Position numbers and translations under genes: made by a program. The notes below the pieces were generated by a model. That model ran no database searches. It had not been told where the DNA came from and saw only the letters and a list, made by a program, of their open reading frames with translations. From positions 3,485,001-3,549,000 of the forward strand of contig CM072908.1 in the NCBI GenBank assembly GCA_037013685.1: a DNA stretch of 64,000 nt, read 5' to 3'. Shown piece by piece: positions 1 through 11,400 of this stretch. The stretch comes from Acridotheres tristis. Its lineage: Eukaryota > Chordata > Aves > Passeriformes > Sturnidae. The number at the start of each line of letters is the position of its first letter. The first letter of the stretch is position 1.

Positions 1-249
1 AAAAAAAAAAAAAGAGCAGTTGAACAAACCTGGAGTCTACAAAGTGGGAGTGTGCCACAGACACAAAATCAATAGCAAGGCTCGGCTCAGCCCTGAGCCT
101 CCGTGCTGGTTTAGGTTTCGGTTTTGTAGGGGATGCTCTGGTCCTAAGCCAGGCTCAGCTCCTTGCCCATGCAGGGGATTTGTTGAGGACTCTGCTCTGG
201 GATCAGCTGGAGCTCAGAAATGGGAATGCCAGGGGAATATGGATAAGTT

Positions 250-440
250 ATCATGGAATGGTTTGGGCTGGAAGGGACCTGAAGGATGATTTATTCTGCC
301 ATGGCAGGGACACCTCCCACTGTCCCAGGCTGCTCCAGTCCCCCTCCAGCCTGGCCTTGGACACTGCCAGGGATCCAGGGGCAGCCCCAGCTGCTCTCCC
401 AGAGCCTCCCCACCCTCAGCTGCTCTCCCATCTGATCAGT
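250..440 (-). mobile_element. CR1 LINE 3'-end fragment
   Basis: The plus strand reads GGAATGGTTTGGGCTGGAAG, then GCCATGGCAGGGACACCTCC. This is the reverse complement of the conserved CR1 3' terminus, so the element is antisense to PRDM16. It is a 5'-truncated copy with no coding capacity. Confidence 0.85.
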
Positions 441-2662
441 GTTTCCTCTCTTTAGCCTGTCTGAGCGTCAAAACTGGATTTACAACCAGTGGCAACATGA
501 ATAACACGCGGTTACAAGGTTTTTAATCATATTTTTGTCAGCTCTCTAAGTCTCCTTTCAATACAAGTTTCTTTTTCCAAACCCAGATACTCAAGCACAG
601 GAATTGCTTTCCCTATCCTCCATCTTTCCACCTGGGGAAAAGCTGCAGTGTTTGATGTCCTCTTGTATCATGTGTCATTTGGGTGAGATCTGGCAAAGGA
701 TGAGGTGAATTAGAAGCGAAATATCTTCTCTAGAATATTCTTGGGGCTATTAATGTATTTTGCTAATATTTTTCCCTGCTCTGTAAGCTCACAGAGAGGA
801 CAAAAATGTGTCATTTTCACAGTAAGAGCAGGCAGGGCAGTGTCAGGTGTGCTGTGGGAGGGCTCAGGTATCCAGCTCCAGCCAGGTATGGAGGAAATCA
901 CTCTCCATGGCTGCTTTTCCAAACCCCGAGAGGATTTCTGCTTCCTAGAGGAGAGTTTGGGTGAAATAAGCTGCAATTAATCATGTAAATCTCAAACTGA
1001 AGCAGGAAGGATTCCACCTGGATTTGTGGAAGGAATTTTGTTGCATTTTCTCTGAAATCAAAAGGAGGGGGAAAAAAATCTTTCCTCCATTCCAAGTGCC
1101 TTCAGGTCTGGGGATTTGCCAGGTGGAGCTTGAGGGATGCTGGAATTTGGTAGGAGCTTGTTAAGAGGTGAAGGGACCTGGGGCTTCCCAGCCTGGAGGA
1201 TTTCAGTCACTCCTCCAAAAATTCTTTCCTGGTTTAGCCACCACTTCATTTACAGAAGAGCAAAGAGGGGAAATGTTGGCTCTGAGGTAGAGAAATGCCT
1301 CACCAGAGCAGTTCCATGGCTCTGGAGTTTGATGTTACACTTTTTTTTTCTTCTTCTTTTTTTTTTCTTCTTTTCACTCATAAAAAGTAATTTTAATTTT
1401 ATTAATTTTAATTTATTAATTTTATTTTAATGGTAGGTGATAGAGTCTTTCCATACTGCTCTTATTGGTGTCCTGATTTCCAGGTTTCCCTCCCCAGGGA
1501 CACAAACCACAGGAGGCACACACTGCTCCTGTTCTACAAAATGCAGCAAAGAGAATTTCTCTGAGGAGCAGAGCAGGGCCTGACCCACCTCATGGGTCAG
1601 CAATTTCAAAGTGTAGAAACTCTCAAAATGAGCTGAAATGAGAACGATTGGGGTTTTTTTTTTTTTTTTAGTCAAAATCCCTTTGTTGACCTGCTGGACT
1701 TTATTTCTCTTTGCACCCCTGTGTTGGGGATGCTGTGTGTGTGCTGTGGGATTTTCCATGCCTGGTGTGGTGGCTCTGGGAGCCCTGGGAAGCTGCTGGG
1801 ATGCCCAGCAGGGCTATGCAGGCTGACTTTGGGTGATACTTTCTTTTTCAGCTGGGTTTGACTTTTCCCATGTCGATACTTTCCGTGTAGGTGTGCAGAG
1901 GGTTTCCTCTGCCCACATGGCTGCTGAGCAGCCTCTGGGACCTCGCCTTGCTCAGTTTTAAACTCGGGTTTAAGCAGAGAAAGGGAGATGGGACCTGAGT
2001 GCCCAGGTGGGAGCACGGAGGTCTCTGGGTGTGACGCTGCCCTGTCACACTCATAACAAAATTAACCCTGATTTATATCAAACACCATTCCAGGCCTTAA
2101 AGCTCAGCCTAAGTGTTTGCAGTTGTGTGAAATTTGGTGTAAACAAGTGCAAGGGAGGACTTTAAAGCAGAGATTTGCCCAGGGGATGAAGATTTTGCCC
2201 TGAGAATGTGAGCATGGCCATATCTCACCCCAAAATCCCCTCTCCCCATACAGGGAATGGATCAGCTCCAGCACAGCATCCCCTTTGGATGCAGCTCTCA
2301 GAATATTCCCACTCCTCCCTCGTGGATAATGCACTCCCCACAGGCTGTTCCTTCTGGGAGGGAAGTTATCAGAAAAAGAGAACCAGGCAGAGCAGCAGAG
2401 CGTGGAGGAAGAGGGTAGGGGAGGACAGGGAAACACAGCTCCAGTGACTCAGAGGGGGCTGGAAGCTTCTGTTCCAGGGTGGAGAAACCCAGAGCTATCC
2501 CCACTCCCTCGCAGAGCTTGTTCTCCTGGAAAATTTACAGCTCTGAGCTGATTGTTTGGCTTGGCACCATGGTCAGGATGCTGCCTTGTAAACTTAATAA
2601 TAGCTGCCCTCTTTTTAATTTGTTTGACCTTGACTACAGTAATTTATTATGTGCATTAGAAC

Positions 2663-2674
<12 letters not shown>

Positions 2675-2693
<19 letters not shown>

Positions 2694-2695
2694 TA
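2675..2695. repeat. (TA)n microsatellite
   Basis: About 10 TA dinucleotides follow a short A-run, in PRDM16 intron 5. Confidence 0.9.
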
Positions 2696-3315
2696 AAGAA
2701 AAAAAAAGCAAAGAGCAGAGCAACAAAGCCTTTGGCTCCTTGCTCTTCTTTCCATGGTGCTCTGGGCTGGGACTCCTTGGGCTGATGGAGCCCTGAGCTC
2801 CTCCAGTGGAAAATTGAGAGGAGAACATTAGCCAGGCAATTTCTTAGAAAGAAGCTTCTCCAGGTTTGTGCTGAGGCAATTTGCTTTTCTCACTATCTGT
2901 GTTTATACGAGTCTGGCTTGGTCCTTTTTCCCTGGCATCCCCTTCTGAGGAAAACTCATTCATAACTTCAAACCTCCCCCGTGCAGACAAGCGCAGCACT
3001 CCAGAATGAGCCCAGAATTTTGTGTGTCCCCCAATCCCTGTAGATCTCTCCATCTCAGCACAGGCCAAGACACAAAGAAAACAAGATCTCTGGTTGTGTG
3101 ATCTGATTTTTTTTTTTTTTTCCTCTTAATGCTTAAAGTGAAAGCAGCTGCTGGCACAGCCTCCCTTGGGTTCTCTCCCCTCGCACTTGCAAATTCTCTC
3201 TTTGTTTGTTTGTTTGCCGGGCTGGGGGAGCTTTGCCTCCTCTCTGGGTCCATCAGGCCGGGCTGGCTGTGTCTCCTGGGGCAGGGCTGACCGTGGGCTG
3301 CTGTGTGTGTTGCAG

Positions 3316-3514
3316 AGGAGCCCTCGTTTCGCTGCGAGGACTGTGATGAGCTCTTCCAGTCCAAGCTGGACCTGCGGCGCCACAAGAAGTACGGCTGCGG
3401 CGCCGTGGGCGCGCTGTACGAGAGCCTGAGCGACGACATCAAGCAGGAAGGGCTGGCAGATGGACAGGTCTACGAGTGCAAGGACTGTGAGAGGATGTTC
3501 CCCAATAAATACAG
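3316..3514 (+). CDS. PRDM16: PRDM16 exon 6: zinc finger 1 and start of finger 2
   Basis: The exon lies between a TTGCAG acceptor and a CAG/GTACCC donor. It encodes EEPSFRCEDCDELF, then HKKYGC, a first finger with a terminal Cys instead of the second His. An acidic linker (ALYESLSDDIKQEG) follows, then the first half of finger 2 (YECKDCERMFPNKY). The last codon is split AG/C (Ser) with the next exon. The first codon is completed by a G from the exon upstream of the window boundary intron. The donor is weak at positions +4 to +6. Confidence 0.95.
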
Positions 3515-3611
3515 GTACCCACACACAGCCAGAGCCTCCTCTGGCCTCCCCTCTCCGAGCTGGATAAACGGGGGGTGATGGGTGGATGGTGAGGACTGAA
3601 AGGATCGACCT

Positions 3612-4530
3612 TTCCTTCCTCCATAGGCTTTGGGAATGTTCTTTTTGGAATAAACCTTTCCTTCCTCCATAGAAACCTTTCCTTCCTCCATAGAAACCTT
3701 TCCTTCCTCCATAGAAACCTTTCCTTTCCCCATAGAAACCTTTCCTTCCTCCATGGAAACCGTTCCTTTCCCCAAGAAACCTTTCCTTCCTCCATAGAAA
3801 CCTTTCCTTCCTCCATAGAAACCTTTCCTTCCTCCATAGAAACCTTTCCTTCCTCCACAGAAACCTTTCCTTCCTCCACAGAAACCTTTCCTTCCTCCAC
3901 AGAAACCTTTCCTTCCTCCACAGAAACCTTTCCTTCCTCCACAGAAACCTTTCCTTCCTCCATAGGCTTTGGGAATGTTCTTTTTGGAATAAACCTTTCC
4001 TTCCTCCATAGAAACCTTTCCTTCCTCCATAGAAACCTTTATTTCCTCCATGCAAATATTTCCTTCCTCTACAGAAACCTTTCCTTCCTCCATAGGCTTT
4101 AGGAATGTTCTTTTGGGGTAAACCTTTCCTTTTTCCATAGAAACCTTTCCTTTCCCCATAGACACCTTTCCTTTCTCCATAGCATTTCAGAATGTTCTTT
4201 TTGGGATAAATATTTCCTTTTCCCATGGACACCTTTCCTTTCCCCATAAGAACCTTTCCTTCCTCCATAGGCTTTAGGAATGTTCTTTTGGAGTAAACCT
4301 TTCCTTTTTCCATAGAAGCCTTTCCTTTCCCCATAGACACCTTTCCTTTCTCCATAGCATTTCAGAATGTTCTTTCTGGAATAAACCTTTCCTTTCTCCA
4401 TAGAAACCCTCCCTTTCCCCATAGCATTTTAGAATGTTTCTTTTGGGATAAACCTTACTTTCCTCCATAGGCTTTAGGAATGCTCCTTTGGGATCACCTT
4501 TTCCTTTTCTCATATAAATGTTTCCTTTCC
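3612..4530. repeat. 21-bp pyrimidine-rich minisatellite in PRDM16 intron 6
   Basis: On the plus strand the 21-bp unit is AAACC followed by TTTCCTTCCTCCATAG or a CACAG-ending variant. The core at 3650-3965 and 4000-4060 is almost uninterrupted. A longer higher-order unit (GCTTTGGGAATGTTC, TTTTTGGAATA, then several 21-mers) recurs at about 3627, 3965, 4096, 4185, 4269, 4361, 4423 and 4470. The strand is almost pure pyrimidine in long blocks. Because 21 is divisible by 3, the minus strand stays open as fake Lys/Gly-rich reading frames. Confidence 0.95.
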
Positions 4531-6984
4531 CTACAAGGTTTAGCAATGTTCACTTTGGGACCCTCAGTGGCTTTTGGGCAGTGTTTTATTCCACCTTGAT
4601 TTTGTAGACTGGTGCTTTTTGTTGCCTGCTGGTAGAAGCATCCAAGAGTTGTTGGTGGAAAGTTTAAGGGTTCTTTTCTGAGAGACCTGAGTGGGATTTT
4701 TCCACCATCTGCTCTTTTGTGCTCTGGTTCTGAAAGAAAAAACACCAATATTAGTTCAGTCAAAATCTGCACAAAGGCTTCTTTTAAATTTAGCTCGTGG
4801 TCATTTGAGATGAGTGGGTTTAAAGAGATGTTGATGCCCTAAGAACTCATATTATGGCCACAAGCTCCTATTTGATCCAGCAGGAAGAATTTAAAAATTC
4901 TATTCCAATCAAATTTTGAATTTTCTTTGGGTGCACCAAACGTTCTTGTGACAGTAATGTGAAAAGGAAAAAAAGAAGACCGGATATTCTCCAGCTCATT
5001 TTTTAATTTGCAACAATTATTCAGTTGTTATTATGATTATACAGCAACTCTAAACAAGAATTAAACTTCTCTTTAAAAGGGAAAATATTTTAACTCAGGT
5101 TTTAACTGAAAATCTGAACTTTTTTAAGCAGAATGTGGTAGTAATGAAATGCAGCTTTAACACAGAGATCTTTGAGCTCTCTAATTCATTGGCAAAGTGA
5201 GACTCAAATAGTTAAATATTAGGAGCCAGCTTTAAAAGATGAGGGGTTTTTTAAATCACTTTAAGATTGTGTTTATTTGCATCCTAAGCCTTGATAAAAG
5301 CCTTTATAAAATTCTATAAAAGCAGAGTTTTCTGTGTTTACCAGAGGCTGAAGTTCTCACATACTCATTTCTTTTGCCTCCTTGGGTGAACAAACCCCGT
5401 GCACCACAAGATTTGATATAAAACTGTGAGAACTGGCAATCCCCTGAGCAGAGCAAAAACCTCGAGGTTAAAGCCCGTGTAAGGGCTGCTTCACTTCACT
5501 TTAACATTTAAAAACCTGCATTTGCCACTTTGAACTTAATTACATTGATACTTTCAGCTCTTTGATCTGGGTGAGGAAGTGAGGGGGGAAAAAATTCTAT
5601 TTTAAAAAATGCAGAGAAAGGTGAAGCCTACAGAATATTCCCTGTATCTGCATGGAAAAGAGCTCGGGAGCTGTAGAATCTGGGATGGATCCTGGGATTC
5701 CTGTGTGGGATCCTCTTAGCCCAGTGTGGCATCTTTACCTCGTGTCTCTGCATTGGGTACTCTCATTAGAAATAAAAGGCTGCAATTTTTTCATTTGTCT
5801 ACCTGACAAGATAAGGAGAACTTCCTTCAAATGTGTTCAATATTATGGATTTTAGTAAAAATTCCAATCCTTTTATCCATCGGTGTCAGGAGCGCTCTCT
5901 CCTTAAGCTTCCAGTGCTGATTTTTATGTTAACTAGGAAATAACCTTTTGAAATGTATGTGTTGTATCCTATTTGTACCCTTTGTGTATTCCTGGCTCCC
6001 TGGGGGTCAGAATTGACACTGTGGCCTTGGGTTTTTTGCCTTTTTGACCCAATATTTTGGGATAAGTAATATCAAGTTGATTTTTTTTTTTTTTTTTTTT
6101 TTTGACAAGGGAAAAGTGAGTCAGCAGCATCCCCGTTCAGCCTTTAACATGCTGGTGGATTGGTGGGGAGGAAATGTCCACATCAGTCTCTCCCCCATCA
6201 ATCTGCCAAGTTTAAAGTCACTAAAACACAAAATAAACCCACTCAGAGTGCCTGGATGGTCTCAGAATTTTTCAAAGTTAATACAGATGAAATCAAGAAT
6301 GCCACTGGGGACCTGAAATTGAGCATTTAGCAGCTGACTAAATAAATAAATGTTTTGCTAATCCCAGTAGGTACTTGCCTCTAAACAACATATTAGCTTG
6401 TCCATATTTGCTCGAAATAAACTCATAAATCACAGTTAACAGGAGCGTGTTTTTGGATGTGCATATGAAAGGCTTGTGTTACTTTGTGTGTGTTAAAAAT
6501 CTGGTCGTTTAAAGAGCACCATTTCTCGAGCAAAAGGAATATTGCTGCTTTCAAACGAGTGGCTTGGCAGTTTAAGAGGGGCATGCCCATGAATATGAAT
6601 TATCTGGTTGGGATCAGGGCTGCTGCTCCAAGGGAGGAGTTTTGGGTGTTGAGTGACCAAGGCTGACACAATTCCTGGGATCCTGAACCCCTCAGCTCTC
6701 TGGAAATGCTCAAGGAGTATCTTCCCTGTGGCATTTAATGAAGACTGGCAGGATTTTCCAGGACTGTTCAACTTTAATGTTTCTGTAAAAATTCAGCCAT
6801 GCTTTACTGTTCTGTAGGAATGGTTTAATATCCATGTGTAGGGGTGTCAGGCAGGAGCAGATTCCATGTGAGCTGGTTTTTTTTTTTAGAACTCACAGTA
6901 AGAGTAGTGTTTGTAATCCTGTTAACCTGCCCCAAAGGAAGCAAAGGATGCAGACTTCCTTCCCTGGTTTCTCGGGGCTGGCCT
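4531..6984 (+). other. PRDM16: PRDM16 intron 6, middle part
   Basis: AT-rich single-copy-looking intron with a run of 23 T at 6081-6103. I see no exon, RNA gene or clear transposon. Confidence 0.6.
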
Positions 6985-7900
6985 GAGATGTGCAGGATTG
7001 TTGGTCTGAGTTGTGCAGAATTCCTGGTCTGAGAGATGCAGGATTCTTGGCCCAAAATGTGCAGGATTCCTGGCATCAGATGTGGAAGATTGCAAGTCTG
7101 AGATGTGCAGAATTCCTGACCTGAAAGGAACTGGATTCCTGGCCTGAGATGTGCAGAATTCCTGGCCTCAGAGATGCAGGATTCCCAGACTGAGACATGC
7201 AGGATTTCTGGCTAAGAGGAGCAGGATTCCTGGCATCATATATGCAGGATTTAAGGGCTGAGAGCAGCAGGATTTCTGTCTGAGAGGTGCAGGATTCCCA
7301 GCCTAAGATGTGCAGGATTCCTGACCTGAGAGATGCAGGATTTAAGGGCTGAGAGAAACAGGAATTCTGGCCAGAGAGAGGCAGGATTCTTGGCATCAGT
7401 TATGCAGGATTCCTACCCAGAGAAATGCAGGATTCCCAGCATGAGAAGTGCAGGATTTCTGACTGAGAGGTGCAGGATTCCCAGCCTAAGATGTGCAGAA
7501 TTCCTGGCCTGAGAAATGCAGGATTTAAAGGCTGAGAGATGTAGGATTTCTGACCAGAGAGATTCAGGATTCGCAGCATGAGAGGAGCAGGATTCCCAGC
7601 CTGAGATGTGCAGGGAGGTGCAGGATTTTTTGCCTGAGAGATGCAGGATTTAAGGGCTGAGAGGAGCAGGATTTCTGTCTGAGATGTGCAGGATTCCCAG
7701 CCTGAGAGATGCAGAATTCCTGGCATCAGTTATGCAGGATTCCTACCCAGAGAAACGCAGGATTCCCAGCATGAGAAGTGCAGGATTTCTGTCTGAGAGG
7801 ACCAGGATTCCCAGCCTGACACCTGCAGGGAGGTGCAGGATTTTTGGCCTGAGAGATGCAGAATTTAAGGTCTGAGAGGTGCAGGATTGCTGGGCAGGGA
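6985..7900. repeat. About 23-bp minisatellite in PRDM16 intron 6
   Basis: About 38 degenerate units of roughly 22-24 bp. The typical plus-strand unit contains GCAGGATTCCTGGCCTGAGA. Variants with GGATTTAAGGGCTGAGAG and GGATTCCCAGCATGAGA recur in the same order, so blocks of several units were themselves duplicated (compare 7240-7400, 7460-7600 and 7650-7780). Minus-strand frames open through the array are repeat artefacts. Confidence 0.92.
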
Positions 7901-8594
7901 GGGAAGTGCAGGTTTCCCATGGCACAGGGCACTGGGGCACCGTGTGCCATCCCTGCCATGGCCCTGTGCCAGCAGCCACTCGGGATTGCCATCAGCCCCC
8001 CAGCCTGGAGACGCTGCCAGTTGGCAGAAGGTGAAATTGCTGAGTGAAGTAATCAAAGATGCCTGACATTTAGAAGTGAAACGTGTTTGCACCTTATCAT
8101 GTTTCTTCCCAACGGTGAGTCCCTGTGTTCTGGGAAGCCGTGGGCCAGGTGCCCGTGAAAATGGACACGTGAGAGTCTCAGCAGCAGAAAATATCTTTGC
8201 TTTCCCCAGGGGGATGCCACAGAAGTTTTGGTCACAATGTGCCCATTTTTCCCCTCAAGAACCTGCAGGGTCAGGGCTGAGTTTACTTTTCTTTTTGCCC
8301 TTGAGGATGGACTAGAGTATTAATAAGAAATAGCATAAAACACAGCATCATTTTGAGGCAGACCAGGGCATCTTCCACCAATGAATAAGTGTCAGAATCC
8401 TCAAATGATGTTTAGGTGTCACTGCCCTTCTCACAGTCTATGAGCTGCTCCCTTCCTGCTCTGAAGCACCAGGTATCTGGTACCCTCCCAGCCCCACAGC
8501 TGGTTCTGTCACCATCTCTGTCACCTCTCTGGGTCTCAGACCTGCCTCAGTGCCTGCTTTGGGTGGTCTGAGCCAGCCTGTCTCTCTTTCCCAG

Positions 8595-8742
8595 CCTGGA
8601 GCAGCACATGGTGATCCACACCGAGGAGAGGGAGTACAAGTGTGACCAGTGTCCCAAGGCTTTCAACTGGAAATCCAACCTGATTCGGCACCAAATGTCT
8701 CACGACAGTGGGAAACGGTTTGAATGTGAAAACTGTGTTAAG
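8595..8742 (+). CDS. PRDM16: PRDM16 exon 7: end of finger 2, finger 3, start of finger 4
   Basis: A TTTCCCAG acceptor and an AAG/GTACAG donor bound 148 bp. The exon finishes finger 2 (SLEQHMVIH), carries all of finger 3 ([10 protein letters not shown] to HQMSH) and opens finger 4 (FECENCVK). The phase fits both neighbours. Confidence 0.96.
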
Positions 8743-8766
8743 GTACAGTGAGAACATGGTCACCCT

Positions 8767-8925
8767 GGGGGGATTCACCCGGGGGAGGGCACTGGGATTT
8801 GGGGAAAAGGGTGCAGGGCACAGTGTCCATGGGGGGATTCACCCGGGGGAGGGCACTGGGATTTGGGGAAAAGGGTGCAGGGCACAGTGTCCGTGGGGAG
8901 ATTCACCCAGGAGTGGGTGCAGAGA
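8767..8925. repeat. 64-bp tandem repeat just after exon 7
   Basis: Two nearly identical 64-bp units (starting near 8767 and 8831) and a diverged third contain GGATTCACCCGGGGGAGGGC. The array starts only about 25 bp inside the intron. Confidence 0.9.
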
Positions 8926-9234
8926 CCTGGGGAGAGGGATGCAGGATAGTTTCCATGGGAGAGGACAATGGGACCTGGGCAAGGGCTGCAGGAGATGGGT
9001 GGCCCATGCTGGCCCAGAGCAGGGGGATACAGGGAGAGGTGACCCCACTGTCCCTGTCCCAGGGAGAAGAGGTGTCCTCACTGTCCTGGGCATTCCACTG
9101 GCAGTGTGAAGCTCAAACCTCTCCCAGCCCACTCCCCTTTGGCCATTTCCAGCTGGGAACTGGGGTGTGGTGAGGGCTCTGCTGAGTGAGCAAACCATGA
9201 GTACCACACATTTGGGGGGTGCCACAGACCTGTT

Positions 9235-9395
9235 CAACCACGGACACCACACACTCACACACTCAGAGAGGTGCCACAGACCCATCAATCCATGGACAGC
9301 ACACACTCAGGGAGGTGCTTGTGTCAAACCATGGACACCACACACTCAGGGAGGTGCTCATGTCAAACCATGGACACCACACACTCAGGCAGGTC
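9235..9395. repeat. 39-bp tandem repeat in PRDM16 intron 7
   Basis: About four units contain CCATGGACACCACACACTCA; the two central units (about 9290-9370) are the most alike. Confidence 0.85.
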
Positions 9396-9576
9396 CCACA
9401 GCCTGGCAGGGCACCAACAGAGCTCTTTCCTCACCTGTTCTCACCTGTCCACCCCAAACTCCTCAAGCCACGAGCATCACTGGGAAAAAAAAAAAAACCT
9501 AACAAAACAAGGTTTTCACACGCAGGCTCTTCTCCTCCTGCATTCCCCCTGTCCTGAAGGTGTTTTTTCCCTGCAG

Positions 9577-9730
9577 GTGTTTACGGACCCCAGCAACCTC
9601 CAGCGCCACATCCGCTCGCAGCACGTGGGGGCTCGAGCCCACGCCTGCCCCGACTGTGGCAAGACCTTCGCCACCTCCTCGGGCCTCAAGCAGCACAAGC
9701 ACATCCACAGCACTGTCAAACCTTTCATAT
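9577..9730 (+). CDS. PRDM16: PRDM16 exon 8: fingers 4 (end), 5 and start of 6
   Basis: A CCCTGCAG acceptor and an AT/GTAAGT donor bound 154 bp. The exon encodes [16 protein letters not shown] (end of finger 4), finger 5 ([10 protein letters not shown] to HKHIH) and the start of finger 6 (PFI and the T of the split Cys codon). Confidence 0.96.
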
Positions 9731-11267
9731 GTAAGTTGTCACGGCCATCACCAGCCCGGAGCTGGCTGTAATTGCAGGGATCCTGCAGGGGCCCCCCAGC
9801 CCTCCCATCCCCGGCCGCTGTAATTTTATAGCTCAGAGCACAAGATGGATTCTTCTTTTTTTTTTCCTTTTTTTTCCCTTTTTTTTTTTTTTTTTTTTTT
9901 TGCATGCTCCCTGTTTTTTCAGTAAACATTCATGGCAGTTTTTGACTTTCTTGACAAGTTAAAAGCTGAGTCTCTCAGCGGTCACAGCGATGCCATTTTC
10001 TCATATCTTTTTTTTCTCTCGTCTTTTTTTGCTTTAATCGCTTTTGAATGTTCCTGTTGGTGACATAAATAAATAGCTGGCACAGCCTGATCGAAATGTT
10101 TTACAGGGGTGCCTCAGATCCTGGAGCTGTTGTAAAGAACTTGGAATAATCACAGAGATGAGAAGGTGTTTTTTAAAAAGAAAGTTTTTTCATCTTTATT
10201 TACTGCATGTTTCATCTAGATAATGCTGGGAGCCAAATAAACAGCAGATGAACTGTGTCCTCAGTGCTCTTTTTGGTGGGATATTTCCAGAAGGGCATTT
10301 TCCCTGGAGAGCCACCCATCTCAGTCCTTGTCATTCCCAGGGCTGTATATTTTTTTAATTGACACAGCACCCATTGAGTTTGGATAACTGTGCAGGGATG
10401 TGGATGGTGTCACAACAAAGCTCCAGGAACTTTAGGGATCACTTCCTGACACTTCAGAACACGTTGCTCAGGCACGGGCTGGGATCTGGGTTTGATTCCA
10501 GGCTTTGATGTTATGGTAGGGAAGCCACTGAAGCCACTCCTGCCTTTTTTTTTCCCTGTTGGAATAATGGGAACAGCATGCAGGAATATCCTGGGAGACT
10601 CATTTCATTAATGTCCCGAGATAATCAGTGTCCCGAGATAATCAGCTGGGTGTCAGCAGAGGAAGAAGAAATTCCTCTCTCGCTCATTGTGCTGCAATCT
10701 TTCACTGGGCACATGAAAGGGATCATTTGACTCCCAAGATTGCTGCAGGGAGATGAGGGATTTCTCCTCATAATCTCCTCACTCTCACCTCATCAGAATT
10801 AGGGAGTTGTCAGACCAAATCAGTGTGTGGAACAACTGCAGAGGGATCCTGCCTGGCCAGACGTGTCAGGTTGTTTTGTCCATCAATGTGGAATCCATTA
10901 ACAACTTCGAATCCACATGGCAGGATTCACCAGGAAGTTGGTTCTTTTTTTTTTCCTGTTCAGTGGAAGAAAAGAGTCTGTGAGTGTTTGTGTTTAATTT
11001 TTTTACAATATTATATTTGGCTTTCAAAAGACCCCAAACCTGTAACTTTATAACTGCAGAAATCAGGAGGGCAAGAGAGGCCATTCCACATGGAATTACT
11101 GAATCATTGGATAACTGGAGATTGAACAGTGTTTTTCCCTATTTCCAGTTTTCCTTATTTTAGAAGGATAATGGGAGCTCTCAGAGCTCTAGCACTTCTC
11201 TTTAGGGAATTTTGTGCAATATTTCTATATCTAGCAAAAATTCCTGGGCTGAAAAATGGGAGAATCC

Positions 11268-11400
11268 TGGAATCATAGAATGGTTACAGTTGGAAAAGCC
11301 CACTGAGATCATCAAATCCAACCCTTAACTGCTGTGTTCACCACTAAACCATGTCCCCAAATGCCACATCCACAGGTTTTTTTAAGCAATTCCAGGGATG
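11268..11400 (-). mobile_element. CR1 LINE 3'-end fragment
   Basis: The plus strand reads AATCATAGAATGGTTACAGT, then TTGGAAAAGCCCACTGAGAT, the reverse complement of the CR1 terminus. It continues into typical antisense CR1 sequence (CATGTCCCCAAATGCCACAT). Confidence 0.85.

Larger units (their letters stand above)
1..3315 (+). other. PRDM16: PRDM16 intron 5 (3' part)
   Basis: No coding exon is visible. It holds a CR1 fragment near 250-440, an AT-rich low-complexity stretch at about 1340-1435 and a short TA microsatellite at 2675-2695. Small open frames here lack splice context and homology. It ends in a TTGCAG acceptor. Confidence 0.7.

Noticed and set aside
3126..4355. 409-codon minus-strand frame (Lys/Gly/Arg-rich repeats)
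   Set aside because: Translation of the 21-bp repeat, whose length is a multiple of 3; it also runs antisense over PRDM16 exon 6.
3612..7900. Possible CRISPR array
   Set aside because: Units are contiguous tandem repeats without unique spacers, in a vertebrate intron.
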